Position numbers and translations under genes: made by a program. Under the pieces are notes generated by a model, which made no database searches, was not told where the DNA came from, and saw nothing but the letters and a program-made list of their open reading frames with translations. Shown here piece after piece: positions 45,400 through 56,943 of a stretch of DNA of 64,000 bases (the first letter of the stretch is position 1; each line of letters opens with the position of its first letter). Origin of the DNA: Physcomitrium patens (Eukaryota > Streptophyta > Bryopsida > Funariales > Funariaceae); NCBI RefSeq assembly GCF_000002425.4, contig NC_037264.1, positions 8,910,886 through 8,974,885 on the forward strand, in the 5' to 3' direction.

Positions 45400-45690
45400 A
45401 TGAAGTCAGTTCAAGCTATGGTCGTGTTGCTACTGTTGGCAGCTCTGTTGGAGTGTGTTCAACATTCAGAGGCAGGTCGAACGATGCTAACTGTTGGATC
45501 AGAAAAGACTTTGAGCAGCCTGTTGCCTAGCTGCTCGCCTCCTCCTGCCCCAGTGGACGTTCCTTACACTCCCACCACACCTGACACTACCTCTCCCTCC
45601 ACTCATGATACCTACACTCCGACTACTCCGACTACTCCATCTGAGCCTTCTCCGGTGTATAGCAGCCCACCTCCCGCTGATGGATACTAG
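45400..45690 (+). CDS. Small secreted proline-rich protein (96 aa)
   Basis: ATG at 45400, TAG at 45688. Residues 1-25 form a signal peptide (hydrophobic VVLLLLAALLE core, cleavage likely after HSEA). The mature part has one Cys at about 47 (LLPSCSPPPAP), then Ser/Thr-Pro dipeptides (PYTPTTPDTTSP, TPTTPTTPSEP) and ends PVYSSPPPADGY. Such SP/TP-rich secreted proteins are usually hydroxyproline-glycosylated cell-wall or apoplastic proteins. It resembles the protein at 49413-50288 in signal peptide, post-signal segment and the C-terminal PPAxGY-type ending, and looks like a short paralogue with almost no repeats. Expression not shown; single exon. Confidence 0.65.
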   Translation: MKSVQAMVVLLLLAALLECVQHSEAGRTMLTVGSEKTLSSLLPSCSPPPAPVDVPYTPTTPDTTSPSTHDTYTPTTPTTPSEPSPVYSSPPPADGY

Positions 45691-48600
45691 CAACCTTGAG
45701 CTCTTGCTTCGGCGGTGCACGGCGTGAAAACAAGTGAGTCTCGGTCCTTCATGTAGAGGGTGAGGTGTTGCACGTATGTGACATGGATATGAAATTCTCA
45801 GGATGTTATATGTAGTGTAACTGATCGCCGTTTTGCTCGCGCTTGCATTATGGCTAAGGTTGACACATACGAATGTAAGCCTCAAACAAAACGTTTCGGT
45901 ATGGTGGCTTGCAGGAATTTTTGCATCGCACTCGCTTGATGTGTGACGTGGAATCTGGTCACCACGACTGGCTTGTAAAAGCACGCCGAAGTTGGAGAAG
46001 TTGTTGACGCTGATCTGGTTTAGTGCATGGCACCTTTCTTTGTAGATCCAGAGAGAGTGCCTTCGTTCTATTCAGAAGGGGTAGCGTACATTTGTTGCTG
46101 GATTCCTTGTAGGCTAAAGTAAGATTTTATTTAATATTTGAGCTCAGAAGTAGTATCTCACAAAATGCATACATCGTTTAGATCCACTTGTCATTCATGT
46201 CAATTTTTCGTGTTTCTATCACAATCATTTCATAAAGTAAAATTTGGAGCTCTGTCCCTGTTATCATAGAAATGTTTAGCATGATAAATGAAATTTCTAC
46301 CAAGAAATCACCAAGACCAATCAAATCACCATTATCCTGGAAAGAGTTCACTTTCTCCGATCTCAGGAAGTAATCACGACCAGCTCATGGACAAAAGCAA
46401 CTTGCGAGACTCCAGTTTTGATTGAAGAATTGAAGACAACAGCATAGCTCTTGTATTTGATATTGGTAGACAGCGTATTTGATATTGGTAGACACTCTCA
46501 GAACCCTAGTTTGGTTGCATCATCTAAATGAACTATTCAAGCTGCCCGTTTTCCCACTTCAGAATCCTAGCAGGACTCAAGCTCTAATACAATATCGTAG
46601 CGCATTTAGTAATTGTATATTGTGCAAATCAAACAGTTCCTACACACGTACACCCACCCTTGATTAGGATTAAATTAATCAAAGCGAAGCTTCTCAACAC
46701 CACCTCACCCCACCATCCACAGGCTGAGAAGCACATTCTTGACTGTCATGTCATGATTCCAATTCATTCAGGTCTTGAAAGACTGCGTGGCCTCCTCCGC
46801 TTCCCCTGTAGCCTCTCCCTCGGGCTCTATCGCCTTGCAAGGCTCTATGGTGGTCTTGGTGAGCGAACCGGATTGACGCCTGCTGAAACCCTTCGGTTGG
46901 TGACAGCGTTGCATCTGGCTACCTGGAGCGGAGCACTGCAAACACTGACAGGTTTAGGGGGTTTCACTGTCGAGAGGAAATAGAGGTCCTCCGTGGAGAG
47001 CATTTCACTACAGGTTTGGGGCCGTCTGCGAGGACTTCTTTACGCCTGCTGCATTGCTACCAAGACAGGGCCTCCCTCTTGTGCGGTAAATCACCCGATA
47101 GTTGCACAAGAAAAGATCATTTGTACGCCGGCCCGTCCTAACCTCGGCACGCATGTAGCTATAATAAAGCTTAGTACCGTTGATCCAAGCATGACCAAAA
47201 CCTGCCACGAGCTTCGTTTTCACTGTCTAGGCAGCCGCCCAGTTCTCTCTGCAGTGCACTCATTCACAAGGCGTTGTCGCATATGAATCCGACTCTCTTT
47301 CGGAGTGAAGGAAACAGTCACTAACATAATACCGAAACAGCGAGCTTTGGGGATGTGCACCAGCCAGGCCATATTCTCAGAAACGAGAATGCATGTTCAC
47401 AGCTTGGCCAACGTAGACGGCGATGCACGGTCCCCAGTCATTAAGTCCATGGTGGGTCGCAGTGTGGGGGTGACGACCATAATGGCGCTGCCACGCGCAG
47501 ATTACAAGTCGCCGGCCCCCACAGGCAAGCAGGCAGGCCAGGCAAAGCAAACCTGGTTTTGTGGATTGGGACCTGGTACTCATGCACTGGAATGGAAATG
47601 AAATGGCAATGAAGTAGAAATGAGAAAAGGACACTCACTCACTCACTCTCTCATCCAACTGGGCAGTGCCGAGGTAGGCTGTCCCTCCCTCTTTCCTCTG
47701 CTTCCCAGATATTTTCTGCTGGCTCGAACAGTCTTGCGTCTGGAATTTTTTTTAAAAGAGAATATATTTATCTACAGCTACAATAAAACCTTATTTCGAT
47801 GAATAAAATTGAAAATATTATAAAAAATTTAACCAAAATTAGAATCTAAGCCTAGTCGGATCCGGCCAAAGCAGCCGCGAAACTCATATGAACCATTCGG
47901 CAGAGTTGAAGCAAACAAGTAGGGTAGCTTATAACCACTCGACCTAAGACCGAGGTTCTCCGGTCTGATGCAGGCAGTACTATTGTTTCCTCGGACTTAG
48001 ATGGGTATTCGTACAATACTCCGATAATACTCAATCGAAAAAAAAAGTAAAAAATAACAGTAAAGATGAAAGCATTGGTATGCAAGCTCCGCAAAGTCAC
48101 CACTACCCACAAGCGCCGCAAGGCACCGTCACAGCGTTGTTGCACCACCCCCTGCATTGCATGGACTGTAGCTCCGCACCACGCAGCGTACTTCTTGATC
48201 ACCATGCGCCGCGCCCGATGCTCGCACCCCCACCAAGTCAAAGCATCGTCTGTCGGCCCAATTATTACGTGATGAATTATGAAGTCTGCTCACTGCATGC
48301 TGCGCCGACCATTACAAGCAACGCTTATCTACCACATAGGTTCTGTGCTCTTGCCACTCCACCAGTCGAGGTGCTCTCTGCTCAGTGACTAAGTGCAGGA
48401 GTATTTTGGACCAGTTGCAACGGGAGTGTAAACGCTGTGGTTCGAGCCGACGAAAGTTCAACAGCGTGTATACGGTGCGAATGTGTGTAGGGAGTGGTCG
48501 GCGCAATTGCGAAATGGTGCTTGCCGCGCGTCGATTTAGAGCAACTATAAATTGAGTTGGGTTTTCACCGGGCTACAGAGGGATTTGTGCTCGGCTACGG

Positions 48601-49412
48601 ATTCAATTTTGCAGTCAGTGCAGCGTACGCTGTAGTTAAGGGTTTTGATAAAACATCTATTGAGTACGGATACTCGCACAATGATCATTAACTCCGTTCA
48701 AGATACAGTAAGTAGACTTTCGGCTCGCGGAGCTGACTACCAGAGAAACTTTTAAATGTAGACTTGATACATTTTAATAAAGGCCAGTGAAAGCAGTGAC
48801 ATAGACAGAGAGGTACAATGAATCATATGTTGCAGCTTCATTATAAATTGCGAAATATCATGAGGTTACACGCCTCCGTAATTGGAGAGAAGGCAGGAGG
48901 AAACCAACGCTGCACTACACTGCAGTCTATCAACCCCGGCACCACAGGAACTGTGAGAAAATTACGGGGTCAACAAGCCTATCCACTTCCCTCAAGACGT
49001 CCACCTTATTCCTCACTGCCTGGGTCAAAACCCTTACACACACTGCCACTGCACGTAACACCCTGGCAAGAACAAACAAATCCGGAATAATTTATCTCCA
49101 TGCTCGCAGCACCTTCATGGCAAAGGTCGCCAGCTCCCCGCACCATTTAATATGAAAAAAACATCTCCAAGGGACGAATGCCAGTGCCTCATACCAACTC
49201 AGCTATTATGAATCCTCTTGAAAAAGGCGCACAGTTGATAACCTGTTACATGAGTCAAGAAGACCATCAGAGATGGTTAAACGATCAAGAAAAAAGGACA
49301 ATTCCTTGCTCAATCAATCGAATCTCAATTCAATAAAAATCATGCATCAGTTCAGGTTGCGAAATTGGCTCGTACCTCTTACGACATTGGCATCTACTCA
49401 CAATCACGGACC
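45691..49412. other. Long region between the two proline-rich genes; no confident gene
   Basis: Mixed-composition DNA. Several ORFs of 60-130 codons occur (46660-46983, 46993-47286, 47852-48241, 48080-48388) but none resembles a known family, and they overlap on opposite strands. A (CACT)n-like run lies at about 47633-47655. A SINE-like segment is listed separately. Confidence 0.4.
47850..48045 (-). repeat. Possible tRNA-like SINE (minus strand)
   Basis: On the minus strand, cttaggtcgagtggttataa resembles the A box of a Ser/Leu tRNA. Some 30-40 nt further, gaatggttcatatgag could be a decayed B box. A strong short hairpin (agaccgag/ctccggtct) lies just before it. Ends and duplications not determined. 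Confidence 0.3.
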
Positions 49413-50288
49413 TCAGTAGCCGCCTGCAGGTGGGCTTCCAGAGGGAGAACCTCCAGAGGGAGAGCCCCCAGAGGGAGTTGGGCTATATGGGGGGCTAGAG
49501 TAAGAAGGAGATGATGGAGTGGTAGGAGATGAACCAGACGGGGTAGGGCTGTAAGGGGGGCTAGAGTAAGTAGGCGACGACGGGGTAGGAGGAGACGGAC
49601 CAGATGGGGTCGGACTGTATGGGGGACTGGAGTAAGTAGGAGACGATGGAGTAGAAGGAGATGGGTCGGAAGGAGTTGGGCTGTATGGGGGACTCGAGTA
49701 AGATGGAGACGAGGGAGTTGTAGGAGATGAGCTGGAGGGAGTTGGACTGTAAGGAGGGCTGGAATAGGTAGGAGATGACGGAGAAGAACCAGAAGGAGTT
49801 GGGCTGTAAGGAGGGCTAGAATATGTAGGAGATGACGGAGAAGGACCTGAAGGAGCAGTAGGAGATGGACTAGAAGGAGCTGGGCTATATGGAGGACTGG
49901 AATAAGTAGGAGATGAGGGAGTCGTAGGAGATGAACTGGAAGGAGTCGGGCTGTATGGAGGACTAGAGTAGGATGGAGAAGGGGTCACAGGAGACCCACC
50001 GGAGGGAGTACCAGGAGAGTAAGGAGGAGAACTGTAGACTGGAGTGGGAGTCACAGGGGAAGGATCGGAAGCAACTGGGGGAGAATACGATGGAGTGTAG
50101 GGAGTAGCCGGTGGATCAGTGGAGGGAGGAGGAGGGCAGAGAGTCAAACTCGGGATCAAGCTTCCCAGGCCTGAAGACGTGAGAAGCACCCTCGCCTCCG
50201 TGTTGACGATACAAGCGCAGCAGCTTAGAAGAGCTGCGACGAGAATCAGCTGCGTCGACATAGCTTGCGACCTGCTCGTCTTCGCCAT
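49413..50288 (-). CDS. Secreted repetitive proline/serine-rich cell-wall protein (291 aa)
   Basis: The first ATG in frame is at 50288 ([16 protein letters not shown]); codons further upstream in the open frame lack an ATG. A signal peptide ([19 protein letters not shown]) is followed by [20 protein letters not shown] and a proline-rich repeat domain. Nine YSSPPYSP units are separated by [18 protein letters not shown] spacers, and the end is [18 protein letters not shown]. The Ser-Pro, Thr-Pro and Pro-Pro pattern predicts hydroxyproline O-glycosylation; Tyr within each unit could cross-link in the wall. It lacks SPPPP blocks, so it is not a classical extensin. Convergent with the short paralogue at 45400. 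A TATA-like tatatgta lies about 95 bp upstream on the minus strand. Confidence 0.8.
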   Translation of the reverse strand: MAKTSRSQAMSTQLILVAALLSCCACIVNTEARVLLTSSGLGSLIPSLTLCPPPPSTDPPATPYTPSYSPPVASDPSPVTPTPVYSSPPYSPGTPSGGSPVTPSPSYSSPPYSPTPSSSSPTTPSSPTYSSPPYSPAPSSPSPTAPSGPSPSSPTYSSPPYSPTPSGSSPSSPTYSSPPYSPTPSSSSPTTPSSPSYSSPPYSPTPSDPSPSTPSSPTYSSPPYSPTPSGPSPPTPSSPTYSSPPYSPTPSGSSPTTPSSPSYSSPPYSPTPSGGSPSGGSPSGSPPAGGY

Positions 50289-52583
50289 GGCGTAATGAGG
50301 AAACGACGGAAGGGCAAACACACTTCGATGAAGCTGGACACTTGCTCTGATCGTAAAATCGGGAGCTTAGGAGGTGGTACATATAGCTGAGAGAGTGGGA
50401 GAAGTGGGCCGCGGCGATGGGCTGGGGAACTGAGGGTCCAGGTGTGGGGAAGCGCAGCAGTTAATGAGGTCATGATGAGGAGCCGCAGAGCGAAACCAGA
50501 ACAGTCAATGGGCTTGATCACAGTCCTGCACTTCAGCCCCCCCCCCCACCCCCACTGATCCACGACACGATTCCATCAAGTCCCGGGTCTTCAATTACGC
50601 TGGTGCGGCCATATTTTGAAAATTCGCTCACGTTAAAGTAGTGTCAAGTGCATTTCCGTAGGAATGTGGACATTCTGAGGTGGCTCTTTACTAAGGAACT
50701 AGAAGGAGTTGTTTATGGTTGTTAGTTGCCGATGTAGCAGTTGAACAGATTATCCGACTCCGGGTGGCCACCCCTAAATCCTACTTGGCACATAATAAAA
50801 TCGCGCAAGGAAATAGTTGGTGCGGAAGAATTGCTGACTCGGCACGGCTCAGAACAATTTGAGCTCAATTCAGTAATGTTTAAATTGCCTTGGGAAATCT
50901 AAGTCATTAATCCTGTATTTTTTGGAGGTTGTCATGCAACGTCTTCGTTGAGATACAAGTCACTACAGCACCCATTCCCAAGAAACAAAAATCAAACCTG
51001 GCAGGATCAGTAAGTGAACTTTTAGTGTGCCAGTTGGCGTTTACCATTTTATATCATTCATTTTTCCATACTACATGAAGTTAATTTTCTTTACTTTCAT
51101 TTCCTCCTTTCGGTTCCCTTTTTCTTAACTTGGTGGGTGATGTTTTACTACACGAAGATACCTACAGAATGGCTGCAGACCTCTACAGCGATGAGTTCCG
51201 TTCCTCTTTGAGCACATTTTTCATCTGTATCAACTTACATATCCCGGCAGAAATTGAACGATCTCCTGATAAAGTACCTGGCAGGAGGCTGCAAATTGTG
51301 GTAGAGAAGACTCGCTCAATAGCGTTACTGGGGTTTTTTAAGCTTTTAAATCTTCTTTTGTGGACAATGTTAGGTCCATTGCATAAGTTCGGCCCATACG
51401 GTAGTCTGCCAGGCAAACACAGGTTATTAAGTGATCAGCTCACATGAGCCAGCAGTGATGACGTGTGTCTTGAACTGACAATCTGATGTACAGAGAACTA
51501 ATTAATCCGCCTGCTACAACCACCTTCTTGTTCTTAATGAACGCACTACATACTGCAGCACCGCAAGTTAGCAGCTGTATTGCCGCGAGTTGGTTTTCCA
51601 TGTGTTCAGATATGGTTTTCATTACCATGGATTTTTCACCTTCACCACATTAAGCTAATTTAAGCTGAGATATTTTTCATAACTCGGGACTTGGTAGCTC
51701 AGATGTTAACAATTGCTCGAAAATGTGCAGAAGTTGAGACATGAGCCAAAATTCCTCAACCTAAACTTATTAAAAATCAGGTAAAATCTTTATAATTAAC
51801 CATTGTAAACATGATTAGGGAGGGTGTGGAGAAATTTGGGTTCCTTCCTGCCAGCTTCCACCTTCAGTAACACAAAATCCAAAATGTTTGAAGGTTCTGC
51901 AACTTCAAAAATCTGCAGTGATGAATCTTTCCACAGGAGTGGATCTTGAAAAGCCATTATTGGATTTACTTCTGATACTAACTAGATGTAAGAAGCTCTT
52001 TAATTACCCTTTGTCTCCCCCTGTAATATGAGAGATCCAAATGTGAAACATCTCACATGAGTGACACGTCTGCCATGGATTGAATACAGTGGAATTACAT
52101 CACTGTTCCAGAAACTACAACCAAGATGTTTTTGGTTCTTTATCTCATGGCTACAAATACTTCATGAGCCTGTCAAACAGGTCTTCCATCATGTCATCAG
52201 ACAGGCACATCAAACAACAATTAGACTCAGAAATATTAGGAGTATGTGAAGAGCATTCTTGAGTGTAAACATTGACTTTAAATCTATAGATTACAACTTT
52301 ATGATAAATCTGGCAGAGTAAAAATGAGATAACTACATTCTGAAGCAATTGATTGAAGTAATTGTCTGCAGCAATTGCCTCTGTACATCACTTTTGAATA
52401 GCATGCTTAAGCTTACTAATGAATGAGGTATGTGCCTCATGTAAACTTCATGAATAATTGAGAGAACCTACCCACAAGAAAACTTCGAATTAAGATCGGC
52501 TCTCTGATTCCTACAACCAACCTTCTAAACTGAATTCCAATGCATTGCAGCAGCTCATCACAATACTGTCCATCATTTCAGCA
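50289..52583. other. Intergenic DNA: promoter of the proline-rich gene, then 3' flank of the RMD5-like gene
   Basis: A poly-C run (about 50538-50556) lies some 250 bp upstream of the proline-rich gene. ORFs at 51130-51447 (+) and 51440-51628 (-) are without recognised similarity. Nothing else is supported. Confidence 0.4.
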
Positions 52584-54270
52584 TCACATATAGATTTTCT
52601 TGCATTCTACCACTCCTGTCAAGCTTCGACAGAATGGACAAATTAATGTACACAATGTGATCCGGATGTTAACTCCTAACTCTGTATTCACTCTTGGAAC
52701 ATAAAGCGAATTCTTAGGCATCCTTTGAAAACAATCTAGGCACATAGTATGGCCGCATGATTGCTGCAGTACTGGAGGACTCTCTACAGTACTTTGATCT
52801 AAATGCACACAGCAGACATATATGGAGTGAAAGTTGTATGCATCATCTAGCTCCCACTCCTGAACCAGCTCAGAAAATTTAAGCATCAGATCCCACACAG
52901 GCAACCAATATTACTCAAGGTCACATCAAGACTTGGACAATACAAAAACAAAACAAGCAAGATTGAGGTTACATGTACTACTTCTGCATCCAAGAAGATG
53001 ATGAAAATTTGAAAAAGGACATGACAACATAAACACAGCAATGGCCTAACCTGTACCTTGGAGGATATGCCCAGCAGAACGAGAAGTGCCATGGAGCCAG
53101 CTGAAACAACGGCGTGTAAAGCACTTTGAAATCGATGATTTAAAAGGTACTCCCTCTTGAATTTTTCGCAGGTAGATTGTAGCTGCTGGTGCATATCGAA
53201 ATAGGTTTTGTAAGGAGAATTTCCACCTCGTTTATTCCAGAGGAGACTAGCCATCATTCTATTTACGTTAGTCCTCTGTATGTGCTGATTGCCATAATTA
53301 GGAAATTTGGATTTCACATAATCGTGCTCGGCAATATAAGAAGAAACGAAGGATTTCCCATATTCAACAGCCACGTTAAGCCCTTTGGTCTTATGAAGAT
53401 GATGAAACTTTAGTTCACGCAATTCAAACTCCAATGAAGATGCCTGGAAAAATTCCAGCACAGAAGTTAACCCACCGAGAAACTAGTAAATGAAGACCTA
53501 TTCAACTCAACCCTAAAGAAAAGAGAATGAAGACCTTTCACTTGAGCTAGACCTATCCGGGTATAATAGCACTAGAAAGGATATCCTTGCAGCGTACCCT
53601 GGCATCCAATTTGAGTCGATTCGCATCACACCAATCCAATGCAGGGTCTACATTCATCTCACGAAGTTGCTTCAAATACTGCCACATGTCGGACACGGGA
53701 GCGTGCAACGCTGCAGCAACACCCAATTCTATTTGAGCCTCCATCACGAAGACATCGCAAAAACCGAGATCCTCCGCTCGATAGAAATGATCGCATATGA
53801 GCTGATTGATCAAGTTGCTATCGAATTCAACATTTACGTACGCCTTCATAATGTCCCGTGCGAAGACATTGTTCAGTGATTCGTTCCATCGCTTCAGGGG
53901 TATGTCGATACGTCTTCGACTTGTCTTATGAATTTCTTCGACATACTGTGAATTATAAAGTGTCAGGGATCTCTACATTCAAATGTGAATGCAGAGAGAG
54001 GAGAGACAATTGGCTATCCATTCCCAAAAAGTCAAAGAGAACAATTACCTGGCTTGTTAGACCAACTTCAGTCAATTTTCGTCCAAGGTTTTGGAATAAT
54101 TCTTTGCCAAATTCAGAGAAGTCATCCTCATTCAACATTGCAAGCCATCCTGCAGCTGCATTCGCCTCCTCTAGTGCTCTTTCGATCACACCTTGTCTCA
54201 GTTTTAGGAAATAGGAATTGCGCAGAAAAACTACTTGATCAATTGCGTGTCGAATGGGGGTCAAATCCAT
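52584..54270 (-). CDS. RMD5: RMD5/GID2-like E3 ubiquitin ligase subunit (LisH-CTLH-CRA-RING), 4 exons
   Basis: Minus-strand exons: 54270-54049, 53945-53598, 53443-53057 and about 52873-52584; the last acceptor is uncertain (52873 or 52864, both in frame). About 410 residues, close to RMD5 proteins. Start MDLTPIRHAIDQV matches the family's N-terminus. LisH-like NLINQLICDHFYRAEDLGF lies at about residue 125. CTLH region WQYLKQLREMNVDPALDWC is followed by ASSLEFELRELKFHHL. CRA region includes NRMMASLLWNKRGGNSPY and ends SALHAVVSAGSMALLVLL. The C-terminal divergent RING is FHSIYVCCVHLDQSTVESPP, SCGHTMCLDC and ICPFC, with some 15 extra residues before CPFC. RMD5 is a catalytic-side subunit of the GID/CTLH ubiquitin ligase in fungi and animals; the plant role is less defined. 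Confidence 0.8.
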
Positions 54271-56116
54271 CTTGTCGACTTGGATCAGAAAGCAGATAGT
54301 TATGTCAAGGATCTCGGGTCACCTCAAGAACTCCCTGATGCTTTTGCAATCCACAAAGCAACAAAGCTCCACTTGACCATCTTCCAAATCCTGTCAAATG
54401 GAAGGAAACTTCGGGTACACACGCGCGCGCCCAACTGAACTTCGACAGAAGCAGAAACCAATATTTAAAATGACACGCCCTTCAATCGAAAAATTCAACG
54501 CTAAGCAAAGAAAATCAGTATATGAAGAAAGTTGCCTTACAACCCAACGCGGAACTAGGACATCGCAGTGGCGCCTCACATTTGAAACTCCTCAGGCTCA
54601 TTGGAGATTCTCAGGTGCATCGAAAGTCATGGATCCAGTACTCTCCACTGCTTCCTGGGACTCCTACTTCCTAGCACGAACTCTGCCTCTACAACTTTAA
54701 TATTAACAACGACGACGCTCCTCGCACACAAACCTCCACCACGATTCAAAAAGGATGCCTAGATCTGAAATCCACCACCCCCACAACGATGCATCGGCAG
54801 AAACAATCGTCTCCGCTACTCCCGAGGTGGAAGATTGTTGCGACGAGCCAAAATCGAAGCAAATGCTTAGCAGCCTCCCTTCGTAGGCGACATCTTCAGC
54901 TTCGCCGCGGCCGTTGATTCATTGAGAGACTTTTACTCGTGACCGTTTAATTATGAAGGAGACGCTGAGTAGCTGCAACTTTTTAAGTCTTCTAGTAGTT
55001 GGAATTGAGAAGCTTGTATTAAGATAAATAAAAGATGTGATCTCTCACTTTGTCACTCCATCAAAGATTTTTGTTGCAAAATTAATGATAAAATGAACAA
55101 AAACCTTCAAATCCTCGAACTTGTGTGAATTAGTTTTGATGATATGCACAGAAATGAGTTAAGTGGAGAATGGATCATTTTTATATGGATTTTTCAGTTA
55201 TCACCATGAAGTGTTAAAGATTTAATTTTTTAAATGTACTGATGATATAAGTTTATTTGATAAAAAAAAATCTTAGAAATACAACGAGTTAAAACAATTT
55301 GAGATTGTTCTAAACTTTACTTGTAGTCTTAAAATCAATGGATAAAATTTCATGAGATGTGTATTTGATTTCTTATAAGACCAGTGAATATAATGAGAAA
55401 CATAAACTTGGTGTTTTTGACAAAATAATTTGCTCATACATCTGTAAGAACTTATAATCAAATTACACATTTAAGAAATGTTTGTACTTTTCTTTGAAAA
55501 TAAAACAATAGTAAGACTTCTTGTAACATCTTAAGATTGATTTAGAAGGTTATAGCATCAAAGAAAAACACAACGTGATATGTTGAATGTAAAGTGATGC
55601 ACTAATTTAAATAACAAAAAAATAAATGATCCATTATACAAGCTTTTACGAAGTCTATTGTATGTTTTATAAATGTTGCAACAAGAAATCGTGATTAATT
55701 ATTTTAGGAGTCAGGTTTTTATCATAACCAATATTATTTGCTTTTATCAAACAACTTTAAAACATTTAGACTTATGTTTTCTCATCAGATTAAACCTTTA
55801 ACCAGCCACAATATTAAATGCCACATTTAGTCTGTTGATTTAGGGATGATGTGTTAGGATTTTTCAAAGAATACAAAACACTTAAGACTAAACAAATGAA
55901 AAATTCACATTAAAGATATCATTAAAAGGTAGAAAACAAAGGCATGTGAAAAGTGGGAAGGCAATTTTGAGTACCTCACTACATCTTCACATATTGATTT
56001 TATCCATCTAGAATACCATTTTGGGTTTTTCCTAATCCGTAGCTTGCTCGCTATTCATGGCTATAGATAGGTAGGGGACTCAACAAAACCTAGATTAATA
56101 TAAATAATTTGAGAGT
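54271..56116. other. Promoter side of the RMD5-like gene and intergenic DNA
   Basis: A GC-richer stretch to about 54950, with a (GC)n-containing cacgcgcgcgcccaa at about 54418-54433, probably holds the RMD5 promoter and 5' leader. From 54960 the DNA is AT-rich with no ORF of interest. Confidence 0.4.
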
Positions 56117-56283
56117 ATAATTTAGGGAATGGTTAAATTGACCCAAGTATTTATTAAATTTACCACCACCAGATCCGCATTAATAAAAAAACTAATGAAA
56201 AAAATGGTTTGATCCTTAACCAATGATGATGGGTGGATTGATTTAGTAAATGCCTTGATCAATTTAACAATTCCCATAATTTT
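56117..56283. mobile_element. MITE-like foldback element with 8-bp flanking repeats
   Basis: The ends form an imperfect inverted repeat of about 45 bp: gggaatggttaaattgaccc onward on the left, and the reverse complement of atcaatttaacaattccc on the right. The body is 56125-56275. It is flanked by ataattta (56117-56124) and ataatttt (56276-56283), an 8-bp duplication with one mismatch. Size and TSD length suggest a hAT-type non-autonomous element. Confidence 0.55.
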
Positions 56284-56943
56284 AAGTCATCCATTGGAAA
56301 GGCTAAGGCTGGTCCTTATTGGCTAATAATTTTGGAAGGTGTAGACATGTCTCTAGTTCATATCCGGTGACATGCATGGTATACTAATTATATAATTATA
56401 TAACTATACTTATATTTTGACCCCGCTTCTCAGTATTTAAGCGCTTCTTCCTAACACTTCTCCATAATACTTTGTCTTAACCCTCCCAGGCTCTCTTGCC
56501 AAGGCCTCCTTGGCTTCTGCTCTCCTGGCCCTTAAATTCCAAATTTTGCAGATAATTGGAATGGAAAAACCCATTAAAAAAATGGTTAAAATTGCCCAAA
56601 ATTCATTCATGAATTATCATCCATTAAATACAATAGTGAAGCTCAGCACCTAATCCCCTGCGGCAGGAGGAAGGTTGCAACTAGAAGTCCCGTTGAGTCA
56701 TTTGGTGTGAATAGGTCGATTCTGGAGTGTGTTTTTAGGGTTTAGTGAGTGATTCTGGTAGATGTATTCACTTTCGTAGCTATCAGCACACAGTTCCCAG
56801 CTGTGTAGATCTCGTCTTGGGTTTGTGAATCAAAGCTCGAGATCCGTTGTTCATGCTGCAACCTAAGGATTGGAGTTGTCGTTCGAGTCTCGAACTGTAG
56901 CGATACTTGTTTGGGGTGAAGATTGCGCTTCCCCTGGACGGAG
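56284..56943 (+). promoter_or_regulatory. Upstream region of the SRR1-like gene
   Basis: Contains a second, partial sequence like the foldback element's left end (aatggttaaaattgcccaaa, about 56580). The 5' leader is expected after about 56650. No clear TATA box within 100 bp of the ATG. Confidence 0.35.

Noticed and set aside
45499..45984. 161-codon minus-strand ORF
   Set aside because: It overlaps the small proline-rich gene antisense; the Arg/Ser-rich composition is a shadow of proline codons.
46660..47286. ORFs of 107 and 97 codons between the proline-rich genes
   Set aside because: No family resemblance, no clear splice partners, and opposite-strand frames are equally open.
47852..48388. 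Overlapping ORFs on both strands (129 and 102 codons)
   Set aside because: Open frames on both strands in the same place, no motif, low-complexity His/Pro/Cys content.
51440..51628. 62-codon minus-strand ORF with a hydrophobic centre
   Set aside because: Begins with ATG and could be a small membrane protein, but no family, no repeat of the pattern elsewhere and no promoter evidence.
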